Source: Amborella trichopoda (Eukaryota; Streptophyta; Magnoliopsida; Amborellales; Amborellaceae). From it: DNA of 64,000 nt. Below the pieces are notes generated by a model. The model saw nothing but the letters and a program-made list of their open reading frames with translations, ran no database searches and had not been told where the DNA came from. The stretch is taken from assembly GCF_000471905.2 (NCBI RefSeq), contig NW_006496628.1:903395-967394 (forward strand). Direction: 5' to 3'. This document shows positions 33,057 through 45,364 of this stretch, piece by piece (the stretch's first letter is position 1; each line of letters starts with the position of its first letter). Position numbers and translations under genes: made by a program.

Positions 33057-33860
33057 ACGTGATGCTTATTCAAGATAAAGAGACTGAACACAAAAACAAG
33101 GAAGATAGTCCAAACAAACTCTAACTCTGTTTATTACAGTAAAACTGAGTTACAAGTTACAAGAACCCCTTACTAGAGAGGTTACATGCCTCTTACGTTT
33201 AACAATAAGGGACGGTTACAAACCAAACCTTGTACTTTCTCTCTTGCATTTGAAAATAAGAGGACGGTTACAGGCCAAAACAAATGCCTATCCCATGAGG
33301 GAGAAGCAAATCCACGAAAGGAAGGACCTCCTCGTGAAGAAGAAGCAAACCCATGAAAGGAAGCCCTCCTCATGAAGAAGAAGCGAACCACTTCGAGAGT
33401 GAGCTTTAATTCATCTGATGCGTGAGAGGATGGTTACTGGCCAGAAGACAAAGCAAAGCCTCTCCAAAAAGTTAGCCTCAGTCCATCCGACGCGTATGTC
33501 AGACATACAAGTCAGATATCTCACCTGACCTGTATATCGAACATGCAATGTGGGATTCATTCGACATGTATATCAAACATACAAGGTGGGCTGCCCTGAC
33601 AAGGAATTGGCCTATGACGAAAAGCCTGCCCTGTTCACAGTGGATGCCCTTCCACAAAACAACATGGACCTCATTGTTGTGCTGGAGGACTTGGCTTTCA
33701 ATAGGTATCACAAGACATGTCACATCCTTTGCCAATTTTTGCCGGCTCATGAACAACGCCACGTGTAGATCATCGCCGAACTCCGCAAACCCCGTACATG
33801 ACTTACCATCGCATGTGAGCATCATTCTTCGCATTGTGATATGCCACACATGCTGATCAG
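33057..33860 (+). other. 3' untranslated region after integrase, second copy
   Basis: The region is homologous to 27,471-28,010, with the same GGTTACAGGCCAAAA-type repeats and minus-strand AATAAA at 33,130-33,135. It is longer than the first copy because of extra short repeats (GAAGCAAACCCATGAAAGGA, and GACATGTATATCAAACATACA-like units at 33,480-33,580). Confidence 0.55.
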
Positions 33861-34748
33861 CGCCGACTGAAGCTAGCGTCAGCTAGGTCCTCCAGAGGTC
33901 AGTGCTGGTTGCGTGCCTAACCCCTAGTGCCGGTTGCTTTGCTTGAGGGTCAGCGCCTGTTGTATCAACATTCCAAATCAACAGTCCCGATTTTCTCAGT
34001 GTTAGTTGCACTTTTGTTTGCGTCGGCACTTTCGCGACTGTTCGCCTCTCGAGACTCCTCATTTTTCGAAGCTTAAGTTTCCACACCCCCTTAATGGTCA
34101 CACAATTTCCAAGGGTAACGGATCGTCTTCCGCAACCGTATGCCTTTCCCATGACGGTTCATCTCCTACAATCGTGCAACCCACCTCCTATGATCGTTTG
34201 TCTTCCACCGGAACTTCTGCTCTACGGTCAAAAACCTATTACAATTTTGGCATTGAGCGTCACCAGATCCTCACTGAAAACTCCTGAAAACTTTCCCTAA
34301 GTTCTCGAAAAACCTCGGCAACACCATGAACAGTGTCAGAAAGTAACCACAACCTCTGGGAAACCCCTTAAAAGCTTCTGAGAGAACTCACGACATGCGA
34401 AAATACTCATTGCTGTGTTTCCCGCTTCTTTTACCATAAAAGAATTACAGCCAGAACCTCTTATGTTTCCTAGAAATATGCCCGGAGAACTCTCCTTTCT
34501 CAACTGGTTTCTCTACAACTACACCGAATTCTTGGTGAAGTCTGACCGTTGAAGGTCTTCACTACAAAAACCACCGAAATCTCGCTGTCTGTCGAAGAAC
34601 CTTCCTTGCAAAACTTTTGCTGAAGTCTCACTGCTAGCCGAAACTTCAACTGGGCACCCTCTCTTCACTATTACATAAAACTTTTGCTTAAGTTTTTTTA
34701 CCCTTAGTGAAGAGTGAGGGAAAACGAGATTTTACCCCCTTATTAAAA
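33861..34748 (-). other. Antisense leader and promoter relic, third 3' block
   Basis: The sequence resembles the antisense leaders at 20,081-20,953 and 62,452-63,372 in position and in scattered words. The TATA position on the minus strand reads TTTTAATAAGGGGGT (34,735-34,749), which is weak. No antisense gene remains. Confidence 0.4.
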
Positions 34749-35579
34749 CTACACTGCCCTCAAATGCCCCTCACAAACTAGCAATTCCAGTTGTGCCTAA
34801 AGGAAGCCACGCGAAGATGAGCATGGTCGGGCTTTGAATAGGGGCCCGAGGTAACTCTCATCAATCCATGCCAAGCACTGGGTGAGTTTCAAATCACTTT
34901 AGTGTCGGTTGACTTAGCGTCGGGTGGATTCCAAACAACCCTAGCATCGGTCGCCCAGTGCCGGGGGAGTTTCAAATCACCTTAGCACTAGTTGACTTAG
35001 CATCGGTAGTGTTAAAGCAATGTCATGGCTCGCACCAACTTTGTTTTTTTAAGCAAACCAGTGCCGGTTGTATTTTTGAGAGCTTAGCACTGGTTGGACA
35101 TTCACAAGAAACCATGATCGCTACACCCGGCGTACGCTATATTACAAACAACCTATTTTCACCTACTTCAGGCTGAAGTCGTGATGTGCCATCCTTAGTT
35201 ACACCCAGGCCATTGCACCCAAACCGAGACATCCCCAGTGGAGTCAGAAAGTGTTCCTCATCCCCCAGTAGAAGTCACACCCATATTGCAGCCCATTATC
35301 TCCAATGTAGTTAAGATCATTTTTACCTCTCCAATTCCCAGTGGGTCTATCTCACACTAAGTTATCTCATTCCTAGAAAGTCAGTCTCATCTTTCACCCC
35401 AGAGAGTACGCTTACCCCCGTAAACCCTGGTGAGGTCCGCCTTTGATAGTCATCCTTCATCAAGTCACCATTTCCCTCTGAGCCCTCTGCTTGTGTATGG
35501 CCTTAACTATTTCATCCCCAGCGAGTCAGATTACCAACCACAGACCTATTCCCTGCAGAGCTCCATCTACTTGGCGACC
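34749..35579 (+). repeat. Non-coding 3' block with TAGCACCGG-type repeats
   Basis: Diverged units such as TTAGCGTCGG, CTAGCATCGGTCG and TTAGCACTGGTTG recur from 34,880 to 35,100. The block 35,195-35,300 (CCCCAGTGGAGT, ACACCCAGGCCATTGC) matches the right end of the window at 63,855-64,000. No coding sequence was seen. Confidence 0.55.
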
Positions 35580-36700
35580 CACACTATGGAACTCCGTGGT
35601 CCAAACTATATGACCTTAAACTAGCAGAGGTCTAGTTGCATGACCATAAACTTCATGGTCCTAGTTGCATGACTTTAAACTGCATAGTCACTGTCCGAAC
35701 TATATGACCTTAAACTATAGCGATGGTCTAGATGAACTACCCTAAACTCCATGGTTCGAACTCTATGACCTTAAGCTATAGCGGAGGTCTAGTTGCACAA
35801 CCTTAAACTGCATGGTCCTAGTTGCATGACTTTAAACTGCATAACCATGGTCTAGCTGTATGACCTTAAACTATAATGCACATCTTAACCGCATGACGAT
35901 AAAATGCTAAGCACCATGGTCTGAACTATATGACCTTAAACTGTCACAAAGGTCTAGTTGCACGACCTTAAACTGCATGGTCCTAGTTGCATGACTTTAA
36001 ATGGCATAACCATCATCCAGCTGTATGAACTTAAACCATAGTGCACGGCCTATCCGCATGGCGATAAAAGTTTCAGCACCCTAGTCTTAACTATATGACT
36101 TTTAACTGTAGCAGAGGTCTAGTTGCATGACCTTAAACTGCACAGTCCTAGTCGTATGACTTTAAACTGCATAATCACGGTCCAACTGTATAACCTTAAA
36201 CCATAGTGCATGTCCTGCTGACATGACAATAAACTACTTTGGACAGGTCTAGGAGGTATGACCATAAACTTAAACCCACATACGCGCACATGCCTTTATG
36301 TGAACCTTCACGCACGCCTTCCCTAGCCTACCTGTTAGTGTGCGCACCCCACCTTCATTACCTCTCTACTGAGTTCGTTCACTTCATCACCATTCCTCAT
36401 TCCCTAGTGAGTCTCACCCACACTCACAAAATAACGAACCATCCTGCCATCCATATTCGTTGTAAGTTAGTTCATCACCATCGTCCACTCACATTCATAC
36501 ATCATCTATCTTTCTTAGATAGCCTCGAGCCATCTCCCCAAGTGAGTCAAACCACCACCATACTCACTCCATGTCCTCCATAGACTTCCATTCATCACCA
36601 TCATGGTCCAGCTGTATGACCTTAAACCATAGGGCACATCCAGGCCGCATGACATTAAACTAATTCGTACAGGTCCCAAAGGAATGACCTTAATGTATAC
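35580..36700 (+). repeat. 35-bp GACCTTAAACT array, third copy
   Basis: ATGACCTTAAACT, ATGACTTTAAACT and close variants recur at about 33-45 bases from 35,607 to 36,260 and again at 36,600-36,690. The intervening 36,275-36,600 contains CACTCACATTCAT- and GTGAGTC-type text also seen in the inverted segment near 5,210-5,480 and 6,010-6,120. Here the array leads on to pre-LTR sequence, which is probably its original position. Confidence 0.8.
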
Positions 36701-36900
36701 CTTAACAAGGGAACACTATGAGTAAAAATGACAGACGGGCATGGTCACAAAACCATGAGTAAAAGAGTTTCGTGAATAAAAACTCGGACACGGTGAAGAC
36801 CTAAAAGGGCATCGTGAGTAAAAATGGATAAAAAGAGTGGACATGGTCAAAAGGTCACGAGTAAAAGAGCTCCAAGAATAAAAAGAAGTTGGTGAAAATC
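36700..36900 (+). repeat. GTGAGTAAAAATG repeats
   Basis: ATGAGTAAAAATG, CATGAGTAAAAGAG, GTGAGTAAAAATGG and CACGAGTAAAAGAG occur between 36,718 and 36,870, forming two longer diverged units of about 105 bases. The inverted segment carries the complement around 4,890-5,000. Confidence 0.6.
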
Positions 36901-37065
36901 GTTTCTACGGTGCCGCTTCCCAAGTTCAAGCGAACATCCGCAAAGGATGCTTGGACCAATGAACAGGTCGATGCAGCACAAATCTCAACAGGCAGCTTCA
37001 GCCAGCACTCCCTTCATCATCAAAACGTCTAGTAGGATGTAGATGTTAAAATCATCCCTCATCTT

Positions 37066-37345
37066 CCTTCTTCAGTCCTGGGTGAACAGGTAGCCTAGTG
37101 GACATGCTTCTTCAGTCTTAGGCAAACATGTAGCCCAGTCGACATCGTTTTTAGTCCTGGGTGAACAGGTAGCCCAATCGACTTCCTTCTTCAGTCTTGG
37201 GTGAACAGATAGCCCAGTGGACATGCTTCTTCAGTCTTGGATGAACATGTAGCCCAGTCGACATCGTTTTTTAGTCTTGGGTGAACAGGTAGCCTAGTTG
37301 ACTTCCTTCTTCCGTCCTGGGTGAACAGGTAGTCCAGTCGACATC
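37066..37345 (+). repeat. 40-bp tandem repeat, seven units
   Basis: Each unit carries GGGTGAACAGGTAGCCCAGT followed by CGACATCCTTCTTCAGTC or a variant. Units start about every 40 bases. It is absent from the corresponding stretch near 1-600, so it is specific to this copy. Confidence 0.85.
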
Positions 37346-37395
37346 CTTGTTCAAGGCTGGGTTACAATGTTGCTCAGTCATTATCCCTTCTTTAA

Positions 37396-37545
37396 GGACC
37401 TTCACCCCATGCATGAAATGTGCATGCCTTCTCCTTCCCTTATGGACCTTCTCCCCATGCATGAAATGTGCATGCCTTCTCCTTCTCTTATGAACCTACT
37501 CCCCATCCATGAAATGGGCATGCCCTCTCCTTCTCCTATTATGGA
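37396..37545 (+). repeat. 48-bp tandem repeat, three units
   Basis: Units start with GGACCTTCACCCCATGCATG, GGACCTTCTCCCCATGCATG and GAACCTACTCCCCATCCATG near 37,396, 37,444 and 37,492, each followed by AAATGTGCATGCCTTCTCC or a variant. A partial fourth unit follows. Confidence 0.85.
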
Positions 37546-39288
37546 CCTCTCTCTCCATGAGGCTAGGTGACAAAGTAGCCCAGTCGTCATCCTTCCAAGG
37601 CAGGAAACAGACAAAACCAAGGCGGAACTTGCCAGAGACATCAGCTCGCCTAGCCGGCATGATCAGACCTTCGGGATCAGCTAATAGAACCTGCCCCCGG
37701 CTGGACTCGATAGACGAGACCCATATGGGTACTCTGATCGTTAAAAGTAAACCTGGTGTAGCAGTAAACAAACACCACCAATTTTTCTCTTCTCCCCCGA
37801 AATCCATGGACGGACCCATAAACAATGCATCCCTACATCTGAGCAGCCTAGCTACACCATTACGTGAATCTCCTCGCCGTTCACGTGGTCCTATGATTAA
37901 GAAGAAAAAAATAAAAGTAGAAAGAAAATTTTCTAATGATTGTCCTTCTCACTTCTCTTGAAGCACAACATTCGGTGGGGCAAACAGTTGAACGTATTTT
38001 GCAACACCTTGATCTCTAGGTGGAAGCAAGTCAATAAAGCCTACAAAACAATGGAAATTCTCGACAGTCTCAGAATGGCTTCAGAATTGGTTAAGATCTT
38101 CCTCAGCACTTCAAAAGATAACTTTCCAAGTTTCATCGTAGTCAGACATGTTTAAGGCAGTGAACAAAAAGAAACGGTTTCAGTAAAATCAATCTCTAGC
38201 ACCTTGAAATGGACCTCGTAGCTAGAACTATACTTTTGGTGCATTAAACAGTTATGGGACCACTTCCATTAAATCCAACACGATCGAAAGCCCCTATGAG
38301 TCAAGTTTCGGCTTAATCGGGCACTCTAAGACAAAGTTATGGTTAAAAGACTAAAAAGGGGTAGGCCGCACACTATTCCCATCCGACCGCACTGCACCAA
38401 AACACCATTGAAGGCGGTTGTTTTTACAATCACAAGATGTCACTTTCAGAGCCCATATCCCAATCGTTCTGAGTCGAACCGTGCTCAAAATTTGTGAGTG
38501 TGTTCATCTCATTGATCCTAGCATTTAGATATGTGGTACGCCTCGAGATGATGTCCAAACAAGGAGAAAAGCTAGAGAAAAGTTGCCGATCCGTGAAGAA
38601 GTTGCAAAAAATTAAGCAGTGACACGCCTCGCTCAATGGACCAAATCACAACGCTCGCGCAATGAATCGACACGAAACCAATTCGATTATGTGCGTAAGG
38701 TTCAGAGCTATCATTGGACGGATCCCTATACATGATGGAAGGTCAGATTTCATGCATGAAACCAACAAAGGAACTAAAATTCTGGCTGCCGGATTCCAGA
38801 TTTCGGTCAAAACTCAAAAGTTGCAAAATCTTCGTTCGGGCTCCAAATCGCATTCCGTTTGTTGCCACGCGATTGTTACATCATATTCAGTGTGATTCAA
38901 TAAGGAAATCATAAAGAAACATCAAGGAATGAGCACACAATTGATCCAAAGTTTTCAAGATTCATCCAAGATTCAAATCTCATGATCATTCCTCAAAAAC
39001 ATGATTCATTGCTCGAAATTGGTATCAAAATGATCGCCATGCCGAGCCCTACAAGAAAAAAAAAATCTTTCGATCAAATGGGCATCATAACAACCTCGAG
39101 TCAGCCACGGAAGATCGTGCAAGATCTCGAGCATCAACAAGGATTGTCTTGGGATTCCACACATTATTAGGCAAGGAGAAAAAAGTCCTTTTGCACCCAT
39201 TTTTAAAATTTCTTTAAATTCAATTAAATTGTAATGATCATCAATTTTAGTTAGTTTTTCGGCATCCACCCATGTTTGGGCCCAATTT

Positions 39289-39295
39289 TATATAA
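39289..39295 (+). promoter_or_regulatory. LTR C TATA box
   Basis: TATATAA lies after TTTGGGCCCAATTT, the same context as at 2,146. It is the core promoter of LTR C. Confidence 0.65.
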
Positions 39296-39519
39296 GCATG
39301 CAAACCTAAAATGTAAAAGGACCCTCGGTTCATTCGCGAGATCATTCAATAGAAATTTCCATTCTTGCTTGCCTGTGAGTACGTCTTGGAAAGAGAGAGA
39401 GAGGAGAGAGAAGAAAAGGGCTGATCCATTCGAGCATGTAACTTTCTCTCTTCTCCCCTCTTTCTCTACTCCCCTCTTTCTCTCTCCTCCTCTCATTTCT
39501 CTCTCTTTCCCCCATCACA

Positions 39520-40150
39520 ACTGGCTCACACCTAGCACCGATTGGTTCTCCTCTCTCTCATTCTTAGTGTCGATTGGTTCTTCTCTCTCTCATTCTCAAT
39601 GTCAGGTGAGGTTCTCTCTCCTCTTCCTTCATTCCCAGCACCGAGTGGGATTCTCTCTCCTCTCCTTCATTCCTAGCACCAAGTGGGGTTCTCTCTCCTT
39701 TTCCTTCATTCCCAATGTCAAGTGAGGTTTTCTCTCTCCTCTTCTTCTTTCATCTCAGTGTCGGGTGGGGTTTTCTCTCTCCTCTTCCTTCATGCCAGCA
39801 CCAAATGGTGTTCTCTCTCTCCTCTTCCTTCATTCTTAACACTGGGTGGGGTTTTCTCTCTCCTCTTCCTCCTTTATCTCAATATCGAGTGGAGTTTTCT
39901 CTCTCCTCTCTTCCTTAACAGTCAGTAAAGCCTAGCACCGGTTGGATTTGTCTCTCTTTTGTTGCAGTTGGCCAAGCTTAGTGCCGGCTCGATCTCTCTC
40001 CCTTGTTTCTCTCCAATTGCAACTGGCGTAAGCCTAGCATCGGGTGGTTCTCTTCCCTTCATCTCTTCTCATATGATACAGTCGATGAAGCCTAGCTCCG
40101 GCTGCTTTCTCTCTTCTCTTCTGAAACAGTCAACAATGTTTAGTGCCGAC
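39520..40150 (+). repeat. 45-60 bp repeats with TAGCACCG core in LTR C
   Basis: Units contain CCTAGCACCGATTGG, CCCAGCACCGAGTGG, CCTAGCACCGGTTGG and similar, each followed by TTCTCTCTCCTCTTCCTTCATT. About 11-13 diverged units are present. The core also occurs outside the LTR at 34,880-35,100, 62,500-62,760 and 63,558-63,720. Confidence 0.75.
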
Positions 40151-40880
40151 TGTATCTTCCTTCGCTCTCTCTTTTATCCTCTCAGCTCTTGTCCCTCCCT
40201 CTCTCTGTTCCCTTCTTCTCTTATTCTTTCGTTCGACTAAGAGGGATTGAGGTGAGCCTCTCATGGAAGCCCTATCGTCTAACCGTAATGTTGGTGTGTC
40301 AAGATTATTTAGCCCTCTTTATTGCCACGACAAATTGACCATCGTGGTTAGGTGGTCGGTATTGGTGATGATGTCTAATAGTGATCCCATGAGCCCATCT
40401 TGGTATCGAGCCCATTTTGCTACCTCGTCAGGCCTATTACTCGTTAGCTTGATCCTCTCTCTCAGTCGAACTCTTCTCTCCCCATCTTTCTTCTCTTCTT
40501 CTTTTTGAATTTGCATGCTTGTGTACGTCCATCAAAGAGGAAAAGGATGAGGTCTGACCCACCCATCTTACAACCTTTGCCATATAGTGTGTGATTGTCG
40601 AAAACAAGAAGAATACGAGCCAAGGAAGTCGATTTTGAACCAATTGCATTACTAGGGGCTTTCTTCATGATCTAAGAGGGCGCTCTCGTGAGCCAGCCTG
40701 AGTAAGTCCCGAACCCACCTTTAAAATTCCTTTCTCACCGGTTGGTAACACTTACCCCCATTCTCGAACAAGGTTCCCGAGAGAGAGATCTCAAAAGCAT
40801 CCTGAGTCTTCCCTCGAAACCCGAGACGCGTGCTGCCCAATCATCCATGATCCAGAGGATGAGATCGAGGCACCTAACCA

Positions 40881-42006
40881 ACTACTTATGTGATATGTTA
40901 ATGGATACCTAGTGTGTGAATGATGGTATGATGATGCTTATGTAATATGAGAATGGGCTTCTACTGTGTGAATGATGGTGCTAGTAGCTGCCTAATGGGA
41001 AGGGCACCTACTGTGTGAATGATGGTGTTAAAAGCTACGATCTTCCCTTGACTCCCCATGATAGGACGGAACTCAGGATGTGAATAATTGGGTGGGCTGT
41101 GCCCCCCCCAGATTTATAGAAGCACTGAGCAATGGATCACCCATGGTAGTGTAAATTTCTCTCGCCATAAGGGCATAAGGAGAGGGTCATGTCTTGCAAG
41201 GCCACTGCCTATCAAAAACCCCAAAGCATGCTGGGGATGTGTGCGTGTGTGAGGGCATTACGAAGTGGGTCACCCACTTGTCATTGTCCTTCGTCCTGAA
41301 TGAGGGCAGAGGTTTCAAGAAACAGGATTGGATTAGCCTGAGCGATGAGGCTTCTACTTCCGGAGTAGAGCCTTACTAGTTTTGTACCTATGTTCTAATG
41401 TTCTTTCTGTTCTGCTTTAATTAAGATGATTATGCCTTATTTATTGTTTATTGAACAGCCCTTAACATGTTACTGTTAGAGTGTTGAGAATCATGTTTAC
41501 CTTGTGAATGTATGTGCATTGCCTATTATTGTCACTTTTATAATAGTTGGAATGCAATATTGTAGAACTGCTTAATGGGCTGTTAGTTCATTCCTTTTCA
41601 TTTACATAACTGTAGAGTGAAGGTGGTGGCATCTATGTTAAAGGTGGGATGCAGTTTGGGGTTTGAAGTTTGAAATTAAGAAGTTTTTAAAGCTATCTTC
41701 CGAAGACCTTCATAGTATGTTTTGGTGGTTTCAGCGGCATGATGTATACTTTATTCTGTGTATTTTGGGCCAGTAGTGCCTTGGAAGAATTGTAAAGAAT
41801 TTTACTATTGAATGAATGAGATGGCTGTTCTTTTGGATTGATACTTGTCTGTTGTATGGACTTATATTAGTTTTATTTTGTGGTTTGCTCTTGATTCTGC
41901 ATTTTTATACGTTGAGCCACTCCCACCTGAGTGACGTTCGTGACCCCCAGTCGCGGTCCCGCGCTCTGTCTCCCTCAGGCAGGGGTCAGGGGGCAGGGTC
42001 GTGACA
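40881..42006 (+). mobile_element. Fragment of an LTR of a different family (family X)
   Basis: The segment replaces most of the leader of element C. It ends GGGTCGTGACA at 42,006, and leader sequence resumes with CAGGATGACC. On the minus strand it matches the insertion at 57,725: both begin TGTCACGACC, and 41,195-41,340 reversed matches 58,400-58,570 closely (shared text includes CCTTGCAAG and CCCCAGC). It contains TGTGAATGATGGT repeats at 40,912-41,025. The left side is truncated at the LTR C terminus. No target-site duplication was found. Confidence 0.6.
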
Positions 42007-42184
42007 CAGGATGACCCCAGTTCCTAGCCCACACCCTTGAATTCACCTAATGGAGACAACTCTTTCTTATGCCAGAAGAGTTGACCAGCCACAATCCCGA
42101 TCACAGTTCTGACATGAGGTTCTTGAAATCCTCAAAGCTAAACGTGATAGGGGTCTGTAAATTCTGATCAAGGAAGAAACCAAG

Positions 42185-44208
42185 ATGGTCGGGGCACCCA
42201 GCTCTGACATCCCACTTCACCTAAACCCCTTCTACCCTCTTCAGATGATGAAGCCTAAAGAAGAAGTCTGTGAATCTCGCACTGTGGTAAGTGTTATAGA
42301 AGATGACCCAACCACTCAACAGCCACAGTCCAAAGACTGTCAAGAACCGGACCTCACACAATCGGCATACAAGACTCGATTACGGTTGGGGCATGCTGAG
42401 CCTTCGACCGCACCGAAGGCTGATAGCCCTAAGGAAATGGCTAGTTTTATGGTTGTGACAAACCTTAACGACAACCAGGAATAACACATGAACAGGTTCA
42501 AGCTGATGGTGCAAGCAATGATGGAGAAGATTGATTGGAAAGCATGCGGTCCCCAGTCAATGTATCCCCTCATGAAGCCAACTCCCATCACTCAGATGAT
42601 GCACCTCCGAGGCAGTCTCCTGCCTCACAGGACAATTCTGTCTCACACCCCGTCTCACAGGTAGACATCGACGATATGGTAAGCCATAGCATGAAGAATA
42701 GACAAATCTCAGGAATGCAGGGGCAACAATTTACAAAACGTTGTACCCCTCCTACATTGATCAAGTTCCATTTCCCTTAGACTATAAGAATGGGAAGTTT
42801 CCTCTGTTCGATGGTACAACCTCCCCATACCAGCCTGTCGCCCATGTCCAAGGGGCATGTCGAGAGACAGTGGCTAACGGAAGACCCCATCTCCGTCAGT
42901 TTGTTGAAACCCTTGACGGCTCAGCTTTTCAATGGTATGCTCGGCTTCCCCAAAACTCAGTACATACTTGGGAGGAAATGGAGAAGTTGTTCTACCAACA
43001 CTTCTACGAAGTCGAGAGAGAGGTCCAAACCATCGAGCATCTCACTTTGACTCAGGAACCTGATCAACCTGCCCATCAATTCATAGCAAGATGGAGAGAT
43101 TTGGCTACTCGCCAACCTAATCCTATGCTTGAGAAGAAAGCAGTTCAAACCTGTGTGCGAAACACACAACCTGAGATTGCTCTACATTTTGAGGCCTCCA
43201 ATCTGACCTCATGTCAGAGTTGATCTCTAAGTCGGTTCGCAGAGAAAGTTTGCAACGCCACCACAGCGGGTAGCGATAGCAGTCTGCAAGCTTAGGAAAC
43301 AACCAGGGTAATGGTAGCTCTCGGACCAATACCAAGGGTAACAAATAGAAAGGACTGATTAGCGCAGCCGTCACTGTCAATGACCCAAAGAAGGCTCCCT
43401 CCCAAATTTTGGATCGCGTCAAAGGGGTAATCACAACGAAAGCGCCTTAGGCAGGCAACCAACAACAATCATTCAACTGGGTACCCCCACTTGCGAATGT
43501 TAATTGAGATGACTATTGGACTAGGAATAAAAATAAAGTCTACCCCTTTGATAAGAAATGGGTCCCTGCACTTCCCTGATTATTACTTGAACAGAACATG
43601 ATCGAGCTGCCAGAGACCAAGTTCCCTAATCAAGCTGGACTCGATACCCATGCGAATCATTATGCTTATTATTGGAGGATAAACGACCCCACAGAGGAAT
43701 GTTATATGTTAAAAGACATCATCGAAGCCCTGGTCCATAAGGGTCAAATAAAGCTTGAAGAGCTAAAGAAGGCATTCGGGGCAGCAGAAACTTCCCACGC
43801 GTTGACAGTCCAAGATGAAGATAGAGCACCTGTTCTCTTTCGTGCGTTATTAATTATGATGCTTCAAGAAGGCCTCATCACACCAAAACCGACGAGGCAT
43901 CCCCGACACCTTGCTTAGGGAACTAAGAACCATTGGTGCCCGTACCATCAGATATGAGGCCATGACCTGAGTGAATGCTCCAGTTTCCATGATATAATCG
44001 CGAACAAAATACAGGGATGTCAAGAGCCTTGTAACGTTCTAGAAAGAGATCCTCAAGTCACTGCTCCACCGGTGTGAGAGGGACTCTCGACACAAGACCT
44101 GGGTAATGATGATTCAAATCATGTTGAACAACGGGCAGAGCAGAATCTAGTCCTCAAGGAGAAGCTAGGGCTGTTCATAAACCTAGCGAGACGAATCAAG
44201 CACTTCCA
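42185..44208 (+). pseudogene. gag: gag of element C (best-preserved gag)
   Basis: The ATG at 42,185 aligns with the gag start of element B; the 42,007-42,184 stretch is remnant leader. The core gag domain at 42,741-43,223 is uninterrupted and carries FPLDYKNGKFPLFDGTTSPY, LRQFVETLDGSAFQWYARLP, FYQHFYEVEREVQTIEHLTL and IARWRDLATRQPNP, the usual order of the retrotransposon gag family. A stop near 42,482, a frame change near 42,535 and damage at 43,224-43,597 break the frame. The 43,598-43,918 part matches the C-terminal gag of element B. The knuckle-like motif CPYHQI, stop, GHDLSEC at about 43,938-43,980 has CX2HX4HX4C spacing. Confidence 0.85.
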
Positions 44209-45364
44209 ATGAAATCCAGGAAGAGACGGGAACTAAGGGCTGCTTGTCGGAGAAACAAGGCCGCTCAACCACCAGTTGAGCAAGAATTTCTCAGACCTCA
44301 TCACACATTGTCGAGCAAGAACTTCTTAGACCTCATCCCCCATTGCCGACCTTACTGGACTTCATCCCCGACGCGATCCTCCTCCCTTCCTCATCTCATC
44401 AAGAGGATACCCCTGAGTCATCTTCTACTCGGGGCACATCTAATGATGGTGATGTTAAAAGCACTCCCCAACAGTCTAAGAAAGGGAAAGACCAAAAAGA
44501 CTCCTTGCACACGTCCAACTCTGATGATGACGTAAAAAGCTACCCAGATCGGTCTGATGAAGGGAATGACCTTAAAGGTCCCTCACCTACTGACTTATCT
44601 TCCCCATCTTCTTCTTCTTCTTCCCTCTCCTCTTCTATGTCTCCTGCAAGTTCAAGTCTGGAATGTCCAGACTTCAAGGCTCTTGACAGAGAGCTCGAAG
44701 GAACCAATATATGCATGACGCATTGGAGAAGGCTGAAAAAGAAGTTAGCCCAGGCGGCTAGAATCTTGACAGTTGTTGATGCCCTGGCAGCTCGAGGTAA
44801 GGCAGAGCCATCTTCTTCTAGCAAGAAGCACAAGAGGTCAAAGCAAAATAAACCCAGTGACCTCTTGAGCCTGATTTTGAGCAGAAGCTGAGAGAATCAA
44901 GAGGGCAAACCTTCTATTCTCAGGAAGTTTGTCACATGGTGCAAATATCAGAAGTGTCACCCAACAAGGGGCAAATGAGCCTAAGATCGAGAAAAAAGCT
45001 GCAACCTCCACCTCAGAAGCCAGGAATTCCTGGTCCACCACTTCTCCCTCACTTGTGTTCGTCAAACAATCCATCCATCCTCCAACTCCCTCGGCTCCTT
45101 CCTCGCCCAAATACCCTAGGCAATCCACCCATCCACTAATTCCCTGAGTTGCCGCTAGTCCCATATACCTGGCCACCTCCTAAGCCTCAATCTCAAACCT
45201 TCCTTCCTCTAAAACAATCCTCTACCACTCAAACTAATCCAGTTGCGTAATCAAGTCAGCCAGCAAGCCAAAATAAACCTCCTCCACCTAAACCTGCTCC
45301 TCAACTTACTATACCACCCAAGCTAGTTGCAGGGCTAGGAACACAAAAGGCTGATGAGGAAAAG
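44209..45364 (+). pseudogene. gag-protease linker of element C
   Basis: The frame at 44,343-44,891 is open for 182 codons, rich in serine, and contains FKALDRELEGTNICMTHWRR, the counterpart of the LNKEFGG and MSQQERLKEMLAQ block of element B, followed by a basic stretch (KKHKRSKQNK). After 44,891 frames change several times through a proline-rich stretch to about 45,340. The linker probably has no enzymatic role. Confidence 0.6.

Larger units (their letters stand above)
36901..37985 (+). other. Pre-LTR internal 3' end before LTR C
   Basis: The segment contains GGATGTAGATGTTAAAATCATCCCTC near 37,032 and, at 37,600-37,780, a block matching 285-425. It ends in the G-rich run GGTGGGGCAAAC at 37,975-37,985, a likely polypurine tract next to LTR C. 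Two minisatellites inside it are listed separately. Confidence 0.5.
37986..40880 (+). mobile_element. LTR C, Tat-like LTR
   Basis: This LTR matches LTR A1 and LTR B in order. It begins AGTTGAACGTATTTTGC, the counterpart of TGTTGGAGGGTATTTTTC in B, and ends CACCTAACCA at 40,880. It has a TATA box at 39,289, a pyrimidine tract at 39,425-39,510, tandem repeats and the conserved U5 block near 40,640-40,870. It follows the 3' block of the second pol-bearing element and precedes the gag of element C, so it may serve as 3' LTR of one and 5' LTR of the other, as expected after recombination between elements. Confidence 0.7.

Noticed and set aside
39276-39928. Plus-strand frames of 149 and 81 codons rich in serine, leucine and phenylalanine
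   Set aside because: They translate CT-rich repeats in LTR C. Signal-peptide-like hydrophobicity here comes from base composition.
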